A DNA stretch of 64,000 nucleotides. Origin: Aestuariibacter salexigens DSM 15300 (GTDB taxonomy: Bacteria > Pseudomonadota > Gammaproteobacteria > Enterobacterales > Alteromonadaceae). The stretch's first letter is position 1, and each line of letters starts with the position of its first letter. The stretch covers positions 1 through 64,000 of the forward strand of contig NZ_AUBH01000013.1 in assembly GCF_000429145.1 (NCBI RefSeq), written 5' to 3'. The notes under the pieces are model-generated. The model worked only from the letters and a program-made list of their open reading frames with translations. It was not told where the DNA came from and did no database searches. This document shows, piece after piece, positions 17,356 to 26,836 of this stretch. A program made the translations under genes and the position numbers.

Positions 17356-17830
17356 AATTGTACAAATTTTGCTGGTATTGTTTGTAGTGACTGCCATTAC
17401 ATCCGGTTTGAGTCATTTACAATCCGCCGACATCGACCCGAATGAGCGAAGCCAGGATGACCAGCAGCGCACAGCATTGGCACCTAATGACTGGGTTGCC
17501 GCGCTGGAAGCGCTGCCACAGTATAAGAAACCGGCTCCTCCACCAAGGAAGCCACAAAACACGGCGCAGCAAAATGCAAAGCCCAAGCCTCAACCAAAAC
17601 CGCCCAGACAGCCTACCATTGACGATAGTGTGTTAATTGGCATCGTCTACGATCAGCCCAGACAGGCCATATTAGTCAATAAGAAAAAAGGTTCGCAGCC
17701 CTTCTATCTCAGCGAAGGTGAAGGATGGCTAACCGATTGGCGATTGGCGCAAATCCAGATAGATAGGTTGGTCTGGGTGAATGACATGAGCGGCGATAAA
17801 CACATTCAGTTGATGTTCGGTAAATCATGA
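17348..17830 (+). CDS. GspC/PilP/MshK-like bitopic periplasmic protein
   Basis: 160 residues from the ATG at 17348. One N-terminal membrane helix (about 4-22), a Pro/Lys/Gln-rich periplasmic linker (about 60-95), and a C-terminal small beta domain (about 98-160: SVLIGIVY, ILVNKKKG, YLSEGE) similar to the homology region of GspC, PilP or MshK that docks on the secretin N0 domain. There is no PDZ domain, so it is shorter than classical GspC. It lies directly before the secretin, with an ATGA overlap. Confidence 0.72.
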   Translation: MNKIVQILLVLFVVTAITSGLSHLQSADIDPNERSQDDQQRTALAPNDWVAALEALPQYKKPAPPPRKPQNTAQQNAKPKPQPKPPRQPTIDDSVLIGIVYDQPRQAILVNKKKGSQPFYLSEGEGWLTDWRLAQIQIDRLVWVNDMSGDKHIQLMFGKS

Positions 17831-19971
17831 ACGTTTTACATACTAGGAACGATATGCAGAAGCTATCACTACGAGTTAATTCAGCATCCAGTATCTGTCG
17901 GACACTGATGATAGGGTTAATGGTTAGCGGCCTTTCGAGCTGCGCAACCGTGTCAGATAAGCAGGACGCGAAAGAATTTAATGACGACACATTCTTTACG
18001 CCATTGCGAGCACCAAAAGATATCAGTAATGGCGAGCAAACGTTGATTGAAGGCGAAGAAGAGCAGCAGGTTTCAAGCGGACTGCAGATTATGGACGCCC
18101 CGCGCCTTACATTACCTGACACTGACGGCGACACCGGCAGTGTGTTTCGCCCGGTGTTGCAGGATAAGCCGGTTAGTCGTTTAAGCTTTAATAACCTCCC
18201 GGTCCCGGCTTTTATTAATGAAGTGTTTGGCAATCAATTAGGCATCAACTTCATCGTTGAGCCAGGTCTGCAAAATGCACCCGATTTAGTGACTATGCGC
18301 ATCGATAATCGGGTTAACGCGGCTCAACTGTACGATTTAGCTGTTGCTACCTTAAGAAATTACGGCGTTACCACCAAAATCAGTGACAACGTGTTGCGTT
18401 TTGCGTTTGCGCCAGAGAGTCAGCGTACGGATATCCCCCTGCTTATCAGCGGCAGAGCATTGCCTGAAGTCCCCAGCAACAGCCGTCCTATTTTTTATAT
18501 TTACCCACTTTCTGCGGTCACAACGCCTCAGGTAAGAGGCGTGCTGACGCAGATGTTCCCTCGCAATGAATTGCAAATTCAGGAAGAAATGAATAGCAAC
18601 AGCCTGATTTTTATTGGGCCTCAGAATCTGGTTGCGCAGGCCGTTGCCGCTGCGAAGATGGTTGATATACCGAGCATGAAGGGCAGCTATTCGCGAGTAT
18701 TGAGACCTTCTATTAGTTCAGTATCTGAACTGGCGACCAACCTTGAGCAGGTGCTGATAGCCGAAGGGTACTCCGTGCGTGGCGCACAGGGCGCCGCTGC
18801 CGTGCGCTTACTTCCTCTGGACTCCGTGGATCAATTAGTCGTATTTGCGCGCTCCAAAGAGGTGCTTGACCACGTGATTGGCTGGGCCAAAGTCATTGAA
18901 ACTGAACGTCACAGTAAGGTAGAACAAGGTCTGTTCAGCTATCAGGTACAAAGCACACAGGCCCGACACGTAGTGGAGGTACTAAATAGTCTGGGCGTTG
19001 CCGATGTGGCATTTAGCTCAGGCGGTGACAGCGATAGTCAGGGCTCTGGTAATCGCCGCCCTGCACCAGCCAGAAGTGGCGGTGGTAATGGTAAAGGCCG
19101 TTATGCCGTTGATGAGCAGCTTAACACCATCCTGTTCAGTGGTTCGGGCAAAGACTGGCTGCAGGTATTGCCTGTTATTAAGAGTCTTGACCGGCCCGCG
19201 CCATCGGTATTGGTTGAAGTGATTTTGGCAGAAGTATCACTCAACGATGATGAAGCAAGCGGCGTTGAATGGCTGGCCAACTCTTCATTGGGACGCTTTG
19301 ACGTGACTAGCACCACACAAGGCGGTCTCGGGCTGGGCGCGTCAGGCTTTAATCTGTTCCTTGATACTGCCGGACAAACCCGCGCCGCATTGAATCTGTT
19401 TTACAACAGTAACCGGGCGGAAATCCGTTCACGTCCACGATTAATGGTGAAAAGCGGCGGTGAAGCATCTATTGACGTAGGTGATGAAATTCCGATTATT
19501 ACCTCAAATAGCCAGTCTACACAGAATACCAATGCGCCAGTGATCCAGAACATTTCCTATCGTCGCACCGGTGTAATCATGGAGATAAAACCCACCGTGC
19601 ACGCGTCAGGGTTTGTGGATATTGAGATCAATCAGGAGCTCAGTGAAGCCACCGGCACCGAATCGAGCAGCATAGACTCACCCACCATATCGAATCGTCG
19701 TATCAGTACGACGGTAACACTGCGGGATGGAGGCTCTGTGTTACTTGGTGGATTAATAAGAGAGACCAAGGCAGACGGTACTCAGGGTGTGCCCTTATTA
19801 GGCAAGCTTCCGGGTGTGGGCAAACTGTTCAGCACAGATACAAATGAGTCACGACGCACTGAATTGATGGTCATGATCATTCCTTATGTATTAAGTTCAC
19901 CATCTGAAGCCGAGGACCTGACTGAGGAATTGCGTCGTGCTCGCGCAGAATTCCTTAACAGTAATTTCTGA
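17827..19971 (+). CDS. gspD: GspD-type outer-membrane secretin with lipoprotein signal
   Basis: 714 residues from the ATG at 17827 (overlapping the previous stop), or 705 from the ATG at 17854, which has a better AGGA ribosome site. Its signal peptide ends LSSC (Cys30 of the shorter form) followed by Ala, a lipobox with no retention Asp at +2. N0 (about 115-205), three N1-N3-type repeats (about 210-470) interrupted by a Gly/Ser-rich insert, and the secretin barrel (about 480-700) with VEVILAEVSL, SRPRLMVKSG, GGLIRE and PLLGKLPGVGKLF. It forms the outer-membrane channel. A lipid anchor suggests self-piloting, as in the Pseudomonas HxcQ liposecretin. Confidence 0.92.
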   Translation: MNVLHTRNDMQKLSLRVNSASSICRTLMIGLMVSGLSSCATVSDKQDAKEFNDDTFFTPLRAPKDISNGEQTLIEGEEEQQVSSGLQIMDAPRLTLPDTDGDTGSVFRPVLQDKPVSRLSFNNLPVPAFINEVFGNQLGINFIVEPGLQNAPDLVTMRIDNRVNAAQLYDLAVATLRNYGVTTKISDNVLRFAFAPESQRTDIPLLISGRALPEVPSNSRPIFYIYPLSAVTTPQVRGVLTQMFPRNELQIQEEMNSNSLIFIGPQNLVAQAVAAAKMVDIPSMKGSYSRVLRPSISSVSELATNLEQVLIAEGYSVRGAQGAAAVRLLPLDSVDQLVVFARSKEVLDHVIGWAKVIETERHSKVEQGLFSYQVQSTQARHVVEVLNSLGVADVAFSSGGDSDSQGSGNRRPAPARSGGGNGKGRYAVDEQLNTILFSGSGKDWLQVLPVIKSLDRPAPSVLVEVILAEVSLNDDEASGVEWLANSSLGRFDVTSTTQGGLGLGASGFNLFLDTAGQTRAALNLFYNSNRAEIRSRPRLMVKSGGEASIDVGDEIPIITSNSQSTQNTNAPVIQNISYRRTGVIMEIKPTVHASGFVDIEINQELSEATGTESSSIDSPTISNRRISTTVTLRDGGSVLLGGLIRETKADGTQGVPLLGKLPGVGKLFSTDTNESRRTELMVMIIPYVLSSPSEAEDLTEELRRARAEFLNSNF

Positions 19972-19973
19972 TG

Positions 19974-21641
19974 TTAGTGTGCCAGTTTAAGCATCTCGCT
20001 TAATTGCTTATTAATTGCCCTGTCTGGTCTCTCAGACAGGGCCCATCTCTCTCGAATCACCCTCTTTTCTGATGCAAAGCGCTGCGCTTTAAGACGATTA
20101 TTATCTTCGCCGCGGCTCAGACTTTCATGATGAATCAGGTGTGCTGAAGCACAATACACATTGATTTTTTCCAGTGCTTCCACTTTAAGACACAAGTCAA
20201 CATCGTTAAATGCGACGGCCAGTGACGCTTCGTCGAATCCTCCCACCTCGTTAAAGAGTGATGTCTTTACCATCATGCAGGCAGCAGTGACAGCGTGAAA
20301 CCGACGATTATGAATAAGGGAATGCATATATCCTTTGTGGTCTCCGGGCATCAGTTTGTGCCAGTGACTCGCCACAGCATTTTGGTCAATTACGACACCG
20401 GCATGTTGGATACGTCCATCTGGGTAAAATAACTTAGCCCCCACACAGCCGGTCTCTGAGCGACATGCCAGAGATAGCATATCAGTCAGCCAGCCCGGCG
20501 ACAGGACCTCAGTATCATTGTTCAGAAACAACAGGTAATCACCACTAGCGTGCTCAACCGCGCGGTTGTTCATCGCCGAATAGTTGAACTCCCCATGGTA
20601 ATCAATGACATGCACTCGAGCGTCCTGTTGCAGCAGTGTGAAATATTGCAGTGATTCGGCCTTAACTGAATCATGGTTAATAACGATCACTTCATAGTTT
20701 GTATATGAAGTGTGCGCAAACACTGAATCCAGACAACGTCTTAGGACCTCCGCTTCATCTCTAGTGGGTATGATGATACTAACGAGGGGCTGAGTGTCTG
20801 GCATTGACTGGCAAATCCCATAATTGTCGACATGACTTTCATTGTCGATAACACCATCATCGACAAGATGAAACCCGATATATTCCACATGTTGAATGCG
20901 CTCATCACGAAACTTTGGTTTAAAACTAAGTAGCAGGTTTTCAGGGCTGATAATTTCACTGTTTTTAAGCAAACTCAGGTCAAAGAAAACCGCTTCACGG
21001 ATGTATTCAGTTCCAAGATAGAAGTCCAGATCCCACCCTGGTTTGAGTACCGGGTTTATTCGTTGGCCATCAACAGCCACTTCATCATGATCAAAGTAAA
21101 TCACTTTCGCTGCGCTATTTATGTGCGCTGCGTCAGCCAGGTATAAGGCGGTAAAATTACCCAGTCGCGCCCCCGACGACAGCGTACAAAGCCAGGCACC
21201 TGATTTTGGCGTGTTCGAATCAACAATGGCCTGTAATTGTTTATGGGAAAGAAGGCGCAAACCTTTGTTTCGCAAATTGGAACTACGCTCTATCAACAGC
21301 CTAATTGACAACAGTGACTGCTCTTCCACTATGACATGGCATCCCTCGGGTAATGACGTCAACGTACTTTCAACGCGATAGTCAACATTGCGTAGCCACA
21401 CATATAGCTCAATCATTCGACCATTAGAGGGAGGTGGTACCCTGCTTTTTTCTATCTGTCTAACCCATTGCTGATACGTATGATTACGAAAGTCACTATC
21501 GGTAAAAAACCGGATATCCGTGGCATGTTGCAGGTGTCGTCGATACCAGCCTAGCAAACTATCAGAACGCTTCAGACGCTGTCGTAGAGACAGAGGCATC
21601 AAGCGCACTATACGTCTAAGGAGAGAGATACCCTTATGCAC
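19974..21641 (-). CDS. GT2-family glycosyltransferase
   Basis: 555 residues. The N-terminal half (about 1-285) is not recognised; the C-terminal half is a GT-A fold family 2 domain: VSIIIPTRDE near 290, FLNNDTEVL (the DXD-like metal site) near 375, and GGFDEASL-AFNDVDLCL near 480, as in rhamnosyl and O-antigen transferases. It transfers a sugar from a nucleotide donor to a surface glycan; donor and acceptor are unknown. It is convergent with gspD, only 2 nt between stops. The start is GTG without a clear ribosome site; an ATG at 21599 is an alternative. Confidence 0.85.
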   Translation of the reverse strand: MHKGISLLRRIVRLMPLSLRQRLKRSDSLLGWYRRHLQHATDIRFFTDSDFRNHTYQQWVRQIEKSRVPPPSNGRMIELYVWLRNVDYRVESTLTSLPEGCHVIVEEQSLLSIRLLIERSSNLRNKGLRLLSHKQLQAIVDSNTPKSGAWLCTLSSGARLGNFTALYLADAAHINSAAKVIYFDHDEVAVDGQRINPVLKPGWDLDFYLGTEYIREAVFFDLSLLKNSEIISPENLLLSFKPKFRDERIQHVEYIGFHLVDDGVIDNESHVDNYGICQSMPDTQPLVSIIIPTRDEAEVLRRCLDSVFAHTSYTNYEVIVINHDSVKAESLQYFTLLQQDARVHVIDYHGEFNYSAMNNRAVEHASGDYLLFLNNDTEVLSPGWLTDMLSLACRSETGCVGAKLFYPDGRIQHAGVVIDQNAVASHWHKLMPGDHKGYMHSLIHNRRFHAVTAACMMVKTSLFNEVGGFDEASLAVAFNDVDLCLKVEALEKINVYCASAHLIHHESLSRGEDNNRLKAQRFASEKRVIRERWALSERPDRAINKQLSEMLKLAH

Positions 21642-21865
21642 TTAGCTATTTTTCCTATCGTTACTGACATCGTGCTTCGGGCTTGCTGTTTGGTTATAAA
21701 ACATAGTGTTTAAGGATGACCTTTAGTATATTTAATTTTCGTTGTTATTTTCAGTGAGTTGAATTCTACAACTTTACAATGCAGTGATGCATTCAATCAT
21801 CTAACGACCGCAAATCAAAATAATAAAACGGACACTGTCCGAGTATAAGACGTCAAGGGCAAACT

Positions 21866-23392
21866 ATGACAACAACTACAACATCACACGACGCAAAAGC
21901 CGACGATACAGGCTTCTTTGGTCATCCCGCAGGCCTGAAAACCCTGTTTTATACGGAAATGTGGGAACGCATGAGCTATTACGGCATGCGTGCTCTGCTG
22001 GTCCTGTTCATGACAGCCAGCCTGCAGGAAGAAGGATTGGCCTTCACTGTAGCAACGGCCACTGCCATTTATGGTTTATACACCGGTGCGGTCTACTTTA
22101 TGGGCCTGCCTGGCGGCTGGATGGCCGATCGCCTCATTGGGGGGCAGCGAGCAGTATGGTACGGCGGCATCATTATCATGTGTGGTCATATCGTATTGGC
22201 TATCCCCAGCACCAAGACATTTTTTATCGGCCTGATACTGGTCGTATTAGGGACAGGTCTGTTAAAACCCAACATCGGTGCGATGGTCGGCATGTTATAC
22301 AGTCCTGAAGACAGCCGCCGTGATAGTGGCTATACGCTTTATTACATGGGGATTAACATCGGTTCAGTCATTGGATACACCGTCTGTGGCTGGCTGCAAG
22401 TCAATATGGGCTATCACTGGGCATTTGGCGCGGCGGCCGTTGGTATGGCGATAGGGTTGGTTCAGTATCATATTACTCGCCCCAAACTGCATGGTGCTGC
22501 CGCTGAGCCTACGGTGGCTCTTTCACCCAAAGCGGCCAGACTGAGCTGGACCGTTATCGTAGCCTTTTTAGTTGGCCTGGCCATTATCACCTATGCGATC
22601 AGCAGCGGTGCGCTGGTTATTGATGCAGTCGCATTGGCTAAATACGTTGCCATGTTCTTTACGTTTGTTTTTCTGGCCTACTATGCAGCCGTGTTTTGGT
22701 TTGGCAATCTGACTGGCAATGAGAAACGCCGTCTTGGTGCGCTGTTTCTGGTATGTATTGCCTCTATCTGCTTCTGGGCAGGATTTGAACAGGCCGGCTC
22801 TTCACTTAATTTATTTGGTCGCGACTATACAGACCGCATGCTAGGCACCTTCGAGATCCCACCAGCCTGGTTTCAGTCTGCCAATTCGTTCTTCATCATC
22901 ATCTTATCGCCTTTCTTCGCTGCGCTGTGGATCAACCTGGGCAAGCGAATGATGGATCCTAGCTATGGCGTTAAATGTGCATTGGGCCTGATCATCATGG
23001 CAACCGGTTTTATTGTGATGTTCTTCGCTGCACAGCTTGCTGCCAGCGGTCTGAAGGTCGCCCCCTACTGGTTGGTAATGACCTATTTCCTGCACACCGT
23101 CGGAGAGCTTTGCCTGAGTCCTGTAGCCTTAAGTGCGGTCAGTAAACTGTCTCCCAAACGCTTTGCCGGTCAGATGATGGGCGTGTTTGTGTTGACTTAT
23201 TCTATCGGTAATGTGGTTGCGGGACTGCTTGCGGGTAACTTTGACCCAAGCCGACTTGATGAGATGCCTGGCCTGTATTTACAGATCAGTCTGTTTACCA
23301 TTGCGATTGGTATTGTCGTGGGTTTATTCACCTTCAGAACCAAACTCTGGGAAAAGCTCCCCGCTGACGATAAAAAAGAGCAAGCCGCGTAA
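21866..23392 (+). CDS. Proton-dependent oligopeptide transporter (POT/PTR family)
   Basis: 508 residues with about 14 membrane helices. Near residues 32-45 it has the family motif E-x-x-ER-x-x-YYGMRALL that couples proton and peptide binding, and the PTR2 signatures GGWMADRLIGGQRAV and FTLYYMGINIGS-type (here YTLYYMGINIGS) follow. It imports di- and tripeptides with protons across the inner membrane. AAGGGC lies before the ATG. It is followed by a terminator and then, without a promoter that I can see, by a small membrane protein and galE. Confidence 0.93.
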   Translation: MTTTTTSHDAKADDTGFFGHPAGLKTLFYTEMWERMSYYGMRALLVLFMTASLQEEGLAFTVATATAIYGLYTGAVYFMGLPGGWMADRLIGGQRAVWYGGIIIMCGHIVLAIPSTKTFFIGLILVVLGTGLLKPNIGAMVGMLYSPEDSRRDSGYTLYYMGINIGSVIGYTVCGWLQVNMGYHWAFGAAAVGMAIGLVQYHITRPKLHGAAAEPTVALSPKAARLSWTVIVAFLVGLAIITYAISSGALVIDAVALAKYVAMFFTFVFLAYYAAVFWFGNLTGNEKRRLGALFLVCIASICFWAGFEQAGSSLNLFGRDYTDRMLGTFEIPPAWFQSANSFFIIILSPFFAALWINLGKRMMDPSYGVKCALGLIIMATGFIVMFFAAQLAASGLKVAPYWLVMTYFLHTVGELCLSPVALSAVSKLSPKRFAGQMMGVFVLTYSIGNVVAGLLAGNFDPSRLDEMPGLYLQISLFTIAIGIVVGLFTFRTKLWEKLPADDKKEQAA

Positions 23393-23422
23393 CTTTTTTA
23401 ACGTCACTAATTCGCATACACT

Positions 23423-23448
23423 AACGCCCTCACTGTAGGGCGTTTTTT
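23423..23448 (+). terminator. Intrinsic terminator after the peptide transporter
   Basis: 8-bp stem AACGCCCT/AGGGCGTT (23423-23430 with 23437-23444), six-base loop, then a run of T ending directly at the ATG of the next gene. The AGGG of the 3' arm is also the only ribosome-binding candidate of that gene. Confidence 0.85.
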
Positions 23449-23751
23449 ATGAAGTTTTATTTTTCCACCAAATCTATCCCGGGTATCGGGCATCTGCCGC
23501 TCACACAGCGAATGACCCATCTGGAACAGGCCGCCAAAAAGCTTAGCATTCCGGAAAAGACGCTACTCAATGTGTTGAAGCTGCTGGTAATTGTGCCAGT
23601 GTTCGCATTAGTGCTACGTGTAGGACAGGATTGGACTGTATTGCTTTGGGCTTTAGCCATATTCCTACTGTATCCACTGCTGGTAAAGCCGATGCAGTAT
23701 TCCCTCAGTGCGAAATACCTCGAAGACGTTAATGAAGACGACAATCAGTAA
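23449..23751 (+). CDS. Small inner-membrane protein of unknown function
   Basis: 100 residues: a soluble, basic N-terminal 45 residues, two close membrane helices (about 46-60 and 63-80) and an acidic tail. It resembles small conserved Alteromonadales proteins (perhaps DUF6170), but I could not verify that. It lies between the transporter's terminator and galE (10 nt ahead of galE), so it may be expressed by read-through and co-transcribed with galE. Confidence 0.65.
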   Translation: MKFYFSTKSIPGIGHLPLTQRMTHLEQAAKKLSIPEKTLLNVLKLLVIVPVFALVLRVGQDWTVLLWALAIFLLYPLLVKPMQYSLSAKYLEDVNEDDNQ

Positions 23752-23761
23752 AGGAAACACC

Positions 23762-24781
23762 ATGTCTACCATTTTAGTTACAGGTGGCGCCGGATATATT
23801 GGCAGCCACACCGTTCTGCAGTTGCTGGAAACAGGCAACGAGGTTGTGGTGCTGGATAATTTAAGCAACGCCTCTCAGGAATCGCTAGTCAGAGTAGCAG
23901 AATTAACAGGCAGAGAAGCCATATTCGTAAAGGGTGATATCCGTGATGAGGCCTGTCTGGCATCGATTTTCAGCACCTATAACATTGACGCTGTTATTCA
24001 TTTTGCCGGTCTTAAAGCGGTTGGGGAGTCGGTCGAGCAGCCTCTGCGCTACTACGAGAACAACGTGTTTGGCACGGTTCAGTTATGTAAGGCAATGGAT
24101 AAGGCAAACGTAAAGTCACTGGTCTTCAGTTCGTCTGCCACCGTGTATGGCGATCCGGTCGCGTTGCCACTGCGTGAAGATATGCCCACCGGGCAGCCGA
24201 CAAATCCGTACGGCCAGTCCAAATTAATGGTGGAACTTATTCTAAAAGACCTGCATCACGCTGATGCACAATGGAATATTGCCCTGCTACGCTATTTCAA
24301 TCCCGTAGGCGCCCATCCCTCAGGCCGAATAGGCGAAGACCCGAATGGCATACCCAATAACCTGATGCCTTTTGTTTCGCAGGTGGCAACGGGAAAACGT
24401 GAGCAGTTAAACGTATGGGGCGACGACTACGATACGCCAGATGGAACCGGCGTAAGAGATTATATTCACGTAGAAGATTTAGCCGATGGCCATTTAAAAG
24501 CGCTGGACAAGCTCACTCACAATCCAGGCTTAGTGACCTACAATCTGGGTACGGGACAGGGTTACAGCGTATTGGATATGGTCAAAGCGTTTGAGCAGGA
24601 GTCGGGTAAAGCAGTGCCTTATACTATCGCACCTCGGCGTGCTGGTGATGTGGCCAGTTGCTATGCTGATGCAAGCAAAGCTGAGCGGGAATTGGGCTGG
24701 AAGGCCACGCGGGGTATTGTTGATATGTGTCGCGACGCCTGGCGCTGGCAGTCGCAAAACCCTGATGGCTACAAGCAGTGA
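23762..24781 (+). CDS. galE: UDP-glucose 4-epimerase GalE
   Basis: 339 residues, a short-chain dehydrogenase-type epimerase interconverting UDP-glucose and UDP-galactose in the cytosol with bound NAD. NAD loop GGAGYIGSH (residues 8-16), catalytic SSSATVYG Ser/Thr and YGQSK Tyr-Lys, substrate loop NPVGAHPSG, and the [10 protein letters not shown] segment. The ATG at 23762 follows AGGAAA; a longer reading from 23708 lacks a site. Supplies galactose donors for surface glycans, possibly with the nearby glycosyltransferase. Confidence 0.96.
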   Translation: MSTILVTGGAGYIGSHTVLQLLETGNEVVVLDNLSNASQESLVRVAELTGREAIFVKGDIRDEACLASIFSTYNIDAVIHFAGLKAVGESVEQPLRYYENNVFGTVQLCKAMDKANVKSLVFSSSATVYGDPVALPLREDMPTGQPTNPYGQSKLMVELILKDLHHADAQWNIALLRYFNPVGAHPSGRIGEDPNGIPNNLMPFVSQVATGKREQLNVWGDDYDTPDGTGVRDYIHVEDLADGHLKALDKLTHNPGLVTYNLGTGQGYSVLDMVKAFEQESGKAVPYTIAPRRAGDVASCYADASKAERELGWKATRGIVDMCRDAWRWQSQNPDGYKQ

Positions 24782-24790
24782 AACGCAAAT

Positions 24791-24820
24791 AAGAAACGGG
24801 AACCTGGGTTCCCGTTTCTT
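24791..24820. terminator. Bidirectional hairpin between galE and mlaA
   Basis: 14-bp perfect stem (AAGAAACGGGAACC with its partner at 24807-24820) with A-rich and T-rich ends, usable from either strand. The mlaA stop codon TAA lies at 24819-24821, inside the end of the hairpin. Confidence 0.8.
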
Positions 24821-25607
24821 AATCGATGTCCTCTAAAAACTCTTCGAAAGCCGCTTCATCAAACTCTTCTTCCTCGTCACTGATTTCGCCGTCTTTTACT
24901 TTAAACTCAAGATTTTGGAAATAGGCACTTCGCACAAACGCGTACGCATCTGGCGAGTTACGCAATGCTGCGTCCTGTGATAACACAGCAGCGCGCGACT
25001 CGAGTGCGCCAATGGCTACCCTTGCAATGTTAAATGGCGTGTTCAGAATGGTTAACGGCCAGTAAAGGTTGTCGACGACATCGCCGCTAAAGCTGCGCAC
25101 ATCTGATGGTCCAAGAGCCGGTAGCATCACGTACGTACCTGTATCAGCCCCCCATACTCCCAGCACTTCGCCAAACGCCTCTTCCTGACGCTCAATTCCG
25201 ATCGCACCAGCCACATCGAACAGCCCAAATACGCCAACCGTTGAATTCAATATAAAGCGAGCAAGGCTATCAAGTCCTTGTGATGGTTTACCCTGTAACA
25301 TGTTATTAATGGTATTTGAGGGTTCGTTCAGGTTATCAATCGCATTTCGCAATCCGCTGCGCACAAAATCGGGCGTCACGGTGGTATAGCCTATGGTCAA
25401 TGGTCTGAGAATATACTGATCGAGAATGTCATAGTTAATGTCCCACATTAAGCGGTTAACAGACTCTATTTTATCTCTGGGATCACCGCCCTCGTCAGCA
25501 AACTGTTGCTTATTCGCCTCGGCTTGCTGCTGAGCAGTGTGATTAGACGCACAGCCACTCGCTAACATCAATAGCAGCAATAAACTTCCTGTTCTGATAA
25601 TACTCAC
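24819..25607 (-). CDS. mlaA: Outer-membrane lipoprotein MlaA (VacJ)
   Basis: 262 residues. The lipobox LASGC sits at residues 15-19, followed by the VacJ domain (PRDKIESVNRLMWDINYDILD, RNAIDNLNEP, GLFDVAG, MLPALGPSDVRS). MlaA removes misplaced phospholipids from the outer leaflet of the outer membrane and passes them to MlaC. GTG start overlapping the ccmI stop (GTGA), so it is translationally coupled to the end of the cytochrome c maturation operon, an unusual place for it. The acidic C-terminal tail (EEEEFDEAAFEEF) is long. Confidence 0.93.
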   Translation of the reverse strand: MSIIRTGSLLLLLMLASGCASNHTAQQQAEANKQQFADEGGDPRDKIESVNRLMWDINYDILDQYILRPLTIGYTTVTPDFVRSGLRNAIDNLNEPSNTINNMLQGKPSQGLDSLARFILNSTVGVFGLFDVAGAIGIERQEEAFGEVLGVWGADTGTYVMLPALGPSDVRSFSGDVVDNLYWPLTILNTPFNIARVAIGALESRAAVLSQDAALRNSPDAYAFVRSAYFQNLEFKVKDGEISDEEEEFDEAAFEEFLEDID

Positions 25608-26836
25608 AATATTTCCTCGTTTATGGTGATAGATTGCTGACTCACTTCTCCAATTATGACCTCGGCTTCAGCCATCCCTTGTAGCTCACCTGTCGCAATA
25701 TCAACGTTTTGATCCATGGAGACGCGTGCAACAAGCCTGGCTCGCTGCAATTGTGATACGCGGAATGTTGGCATCATGGCATCTGCATCGGTCAGCAACA
25801 CTGTTGTGGGCAGCGATCCAAGTGCTGTTTTCACCACCGCTGCGGGCATCCGCGCTTCACTCATGGCATCTTGAGCAAAAACAAATAACGTTGCCTGTGG
25901 CGGAAGTTTCTCCTTCAACGTGGCGTCAATATCGACCACCACTTCAAAACCTGTCTGTGGAGAGGCAGCATTGCCGTTTTCATCCGGATACAAGCGATTA
26001 CGAAGTGATACCAACATAGGATCGCTTGCCGGTAGCTTATCTTTCACTTGGGCAAAGTATTGTCGTGCCACATCCAGATTGCCAGTCTCGACACTGGCCA
26101 CAACCAACATTAACTTGGCGTTGTCATTTTCCGGATCAATATTCAGCAATGTATTCAGCACAGTGACGGCACGACGCTGTGAGGCCTTATCACCGGTCAT
26201 CACCAACGCCTGACCAAGACTACCGAGCACACCGGTATTATTGGGTTGGATAGTCAGAGCTTTATCGAAAGCCTGAATGGTTTGCTCCATCTGCCTGACG
26301 GATAAATACAATCTTCCCAGCAACATCCATCCTGTTGCATCCTGCCTGCCCTGCCTCTCGTCGTCATGCAAACGCTTTCGCAGCGCCAGTGCAAAATCTT
26401 GAATATCAGACGGCTGAATAGACGGGTCTGGATTCATTACGATACGCTCGCTGAGCTCTGTCAGTCGATCCTGCGCGTTATGCAATGTTGCGAGACCTTC
26501 CAACTGATTTGAATACCAGTATACGCCGGCGCCGACTATCAGCGCTAACAAACCGCCAGAAGTTAGCACCAATGAGGGCGACGTGCTCGCTGCACGAGCA
26601 TTGTTTTGTTCATCGACCAGCGCCAGCTTGAGCTCTTTGATCGCCTGCGCTTTATCCTCAGCGCTGATAAGCCCTTGCTGCTGTTCTTTTTCCAACTCGT
26701 CCAACCGCTGGCGCACAATCTGTGTATTGCTCATGACATCCTGTGACTGACGTCCACCTTGCCGTAACCACGGCAACGCCACAACAAGCAGCAGAGCGGC
26801 TAGCATGGCTACCGCCAACAACCAAAAAACCAACAT
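25604..26836 (-). CDS. ccmI: Cytochrome c maturation protein CcmI
   Basis: 410 residues. Two membrane helices (about 2-22 and 90-112) flank a cytoplasmic Leu-zipper-like segment (VRQRLDELEKEQQQGLIS), followed by periplasmic TPR repeats (about 165-275) and a C-terminal beta domain. CcmI (or CcmH C-terminal half in E. coli) chaperones apocytochrome c to the haem ligation complex CcmFH. The start overlaps the ccmH stop by one base. Confidence 0.92.
   Translation of the reverse strand: MLVFWLLAVAMLAALLLVVALPWLRQGGRQSQDVMSNTQIVRQRLDELEKEQQQGLISAEDKAQAIKELKLALVDEQNNARAASTSPSLVLTSGGLLALIVGAGVYWYSNQLEGLATLHNAQDRLTELSERIVMNPDPSIQPSDIQDFALALRKRLHDDERQGRQDATGWMLLGRLYLSVRQMEQTIQAFDKALTIQPNNTGVLGSLGQALVMTGDKASQRRAVTVLNTLLNIDPENDNAKLMLVVASVETGNLDVARQYFAQVKDKLPASDPMLVSLRNRLYPDENGNAASPQTGFEVVVDIDATLKEKLPPQATLFVFAQDAMSEARMPAAVVKTALGSLPTTVLLTDADAMMPTFRVSQLQRARLVARVSMDQNVDIATGELQGMAEAEVIIGEVSQQSITINEEIL

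Noticed and set aside
10051-19971. MSHA or type IV pilus locus
   Set aside because: The major pilin has the GspG calcium loop, and GspH/I/J/K-type minor pseudopilins are present in standard order; there is no PilT-like retraction ATPase or pilus tip protein.
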